64,000 nt of DNA, taken from the NCBI GenBank assembly GCA_012295275.1, contig CM022671.1, forward strand, positions 27,950,322-28,014,321. The letters are read 5' to 3'. Made by a program: the position numbers and the translations under genes. The DNA is from Chrysomallon squamiferum (lineage: Eukaryota > Mollusca > Gastropoda > Neomphalida > Peltospiridae). Under the pieces are notes generated by a model. The model searched no databases and was not told the origin of the DNA. It saw nothing but the letters and a program-made list of their open reading frames with translations. Shown in pieces: positions 63,555-64,000 of this stretch. The stretch's first letter is position 1. Every line of letters begins with the position of its first letter.

Positions 63555-64000
63555 GAATTCAGTTAGTGAATTTCTTAGACTTAAGTGATATTCGCTTTTT
63601 AGTACAGTCATAGGTGGCACGACGAGTTCCAATGTTAAATTTTGATTGGTTGAAATTGAAAAATATCAATTCTGGGCTATTTCCGCGGCGATTTCAAAGA
63701 AAAATGTAAATAAAAATGTTATAAAATGTTTTATAAATATATTTGTACATTTTATGTTCGAGAAATAAATGTAGCATATGATCCTTTTGTTTGATACAAG
63801 TTAATAAAGCGTGAAGGTAAGATTCAGCAGTTCATCTGATGTGTCGATATATCAGCATTTTATTAGAGTATCAGTATGAGTATTGAGTATCTAATATAAA
63901 TATCTTACTCTTAATATCTTAGTACTAGTACTAGTAGTAGTTAGTATCTAATGTAGTACGTTTAATCACTGTAATGGTGACATTGGTACTGTTTATTTTA
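63061..64000. other. Intergenic DNA at the right edge
   Basis: No coding, RNA or mobile element signal found apart from the (GT)n/(CA)n block. CpG density is normal. An inverted CCAAT (GATTGG) lies near 63,644. The last 150 bp are TA- and AGTAC-rich. Confidence 0.6.
63450..63548. repeat. Palindromic (GT)n-(CA)n microsatellite
   Basis: About 27 GT units are followed by a ten-base linker (TTGTGTTGGC region) and about 17 CA units. The two arms are complementary and can fold into a long hairpin. Frames across it give Cys/Val and His/Thr runs only. Confidence 0.95.

Noticed and set aside
1-64000. tRNA, rRNA, CRISPR arrays, bacterial operons or viral genes
   Set aside because: I saw no cloverleaf with GGTTCGA-type box, no rRNA core, no spaced identical repeats with unique spacers and no prokaryotic gene layout.

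Overview
This is metazoan nuclear DNA. Every gene is split by many spliceosomal introns, the sequence is strongly AT-rich and full of microsatellites and homopolymers, and the five protein-coding genes are animal orthologues. The protein sequences, the large AT-rich introns, the abundant GT/TA/TTTA repeats and a mosaic CpG pattern (gene bodies nearly CpG-free, intergenic DNA and promoters CpG-normal) fit a spiralian, most likely a mollusc and possibly a cephalopod. That taxonomic call is inference only.

Layout. Positions 1 to about 7,290 are intergenic with no gene I can support. MED15 (Mediator subunit 15) is on the minus strand, from its start at 31,423 to its stop at 9,342, in 17 coding exons. 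Head-to-head with it, 222 bp away across an NRF1-like motif, is UBE2G1 (ubiquitin-conjugating enzyme E2 G1, plus strand, 31,646-34,278, 5 coding exons). Tail-to-tail with UBE2G1 is an XNDC1-like gene (minus strand, 42,417-37,072, 9 exons). It encodes an XRCC1 N-terminal-type domain joined to a nuclear, disordered middle and a C-terminus with a zinc finger, a SUMO-interacting motif and a UBZ4 finger. Head-to-head with it, 615 bp away, is HFM1/MER3 (meiotic DNA helicase, plus strand, 43,033-58,884, 37 exons). Tail-to-tail with HFM1, 336 bp between stops, is EIF3I (minus strand, 62,966-59,221, 9 exons). The last kilobase is intergenic and carries a long (GT)n/(CA)n palindrome.

All exon models were built by hand from ORF fragments, splice consensus and phase. 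In each gene the exon lengths sum to an intact frame: MED15 617 aa, UBE2G1 170 aa, XNDC1-like 642 aa, HFM1 1,554 aa, EIF3I 325 aa. Two introns appear to be of the GC-AG type. Three non-autonomous DNA transposons with terminal inverted repeats and target duplications lie in introns: a hAT-like element in MED15 and two TA-flanked elements, one each in XNDC1-like and HFM1.

How the genes relate. MED15, UBE2G1 and EIF3I are housekeeping genes for transcription, ubiquitylation and translation. The XNDC1-like/HFM1 pair looks like a DNA-repair/meiosis pair sharing one promoter region. The XNDC1-like protein, with its possible SUMO and ubiquitin reader tail, is the least described component and the best candidate for follow-up.
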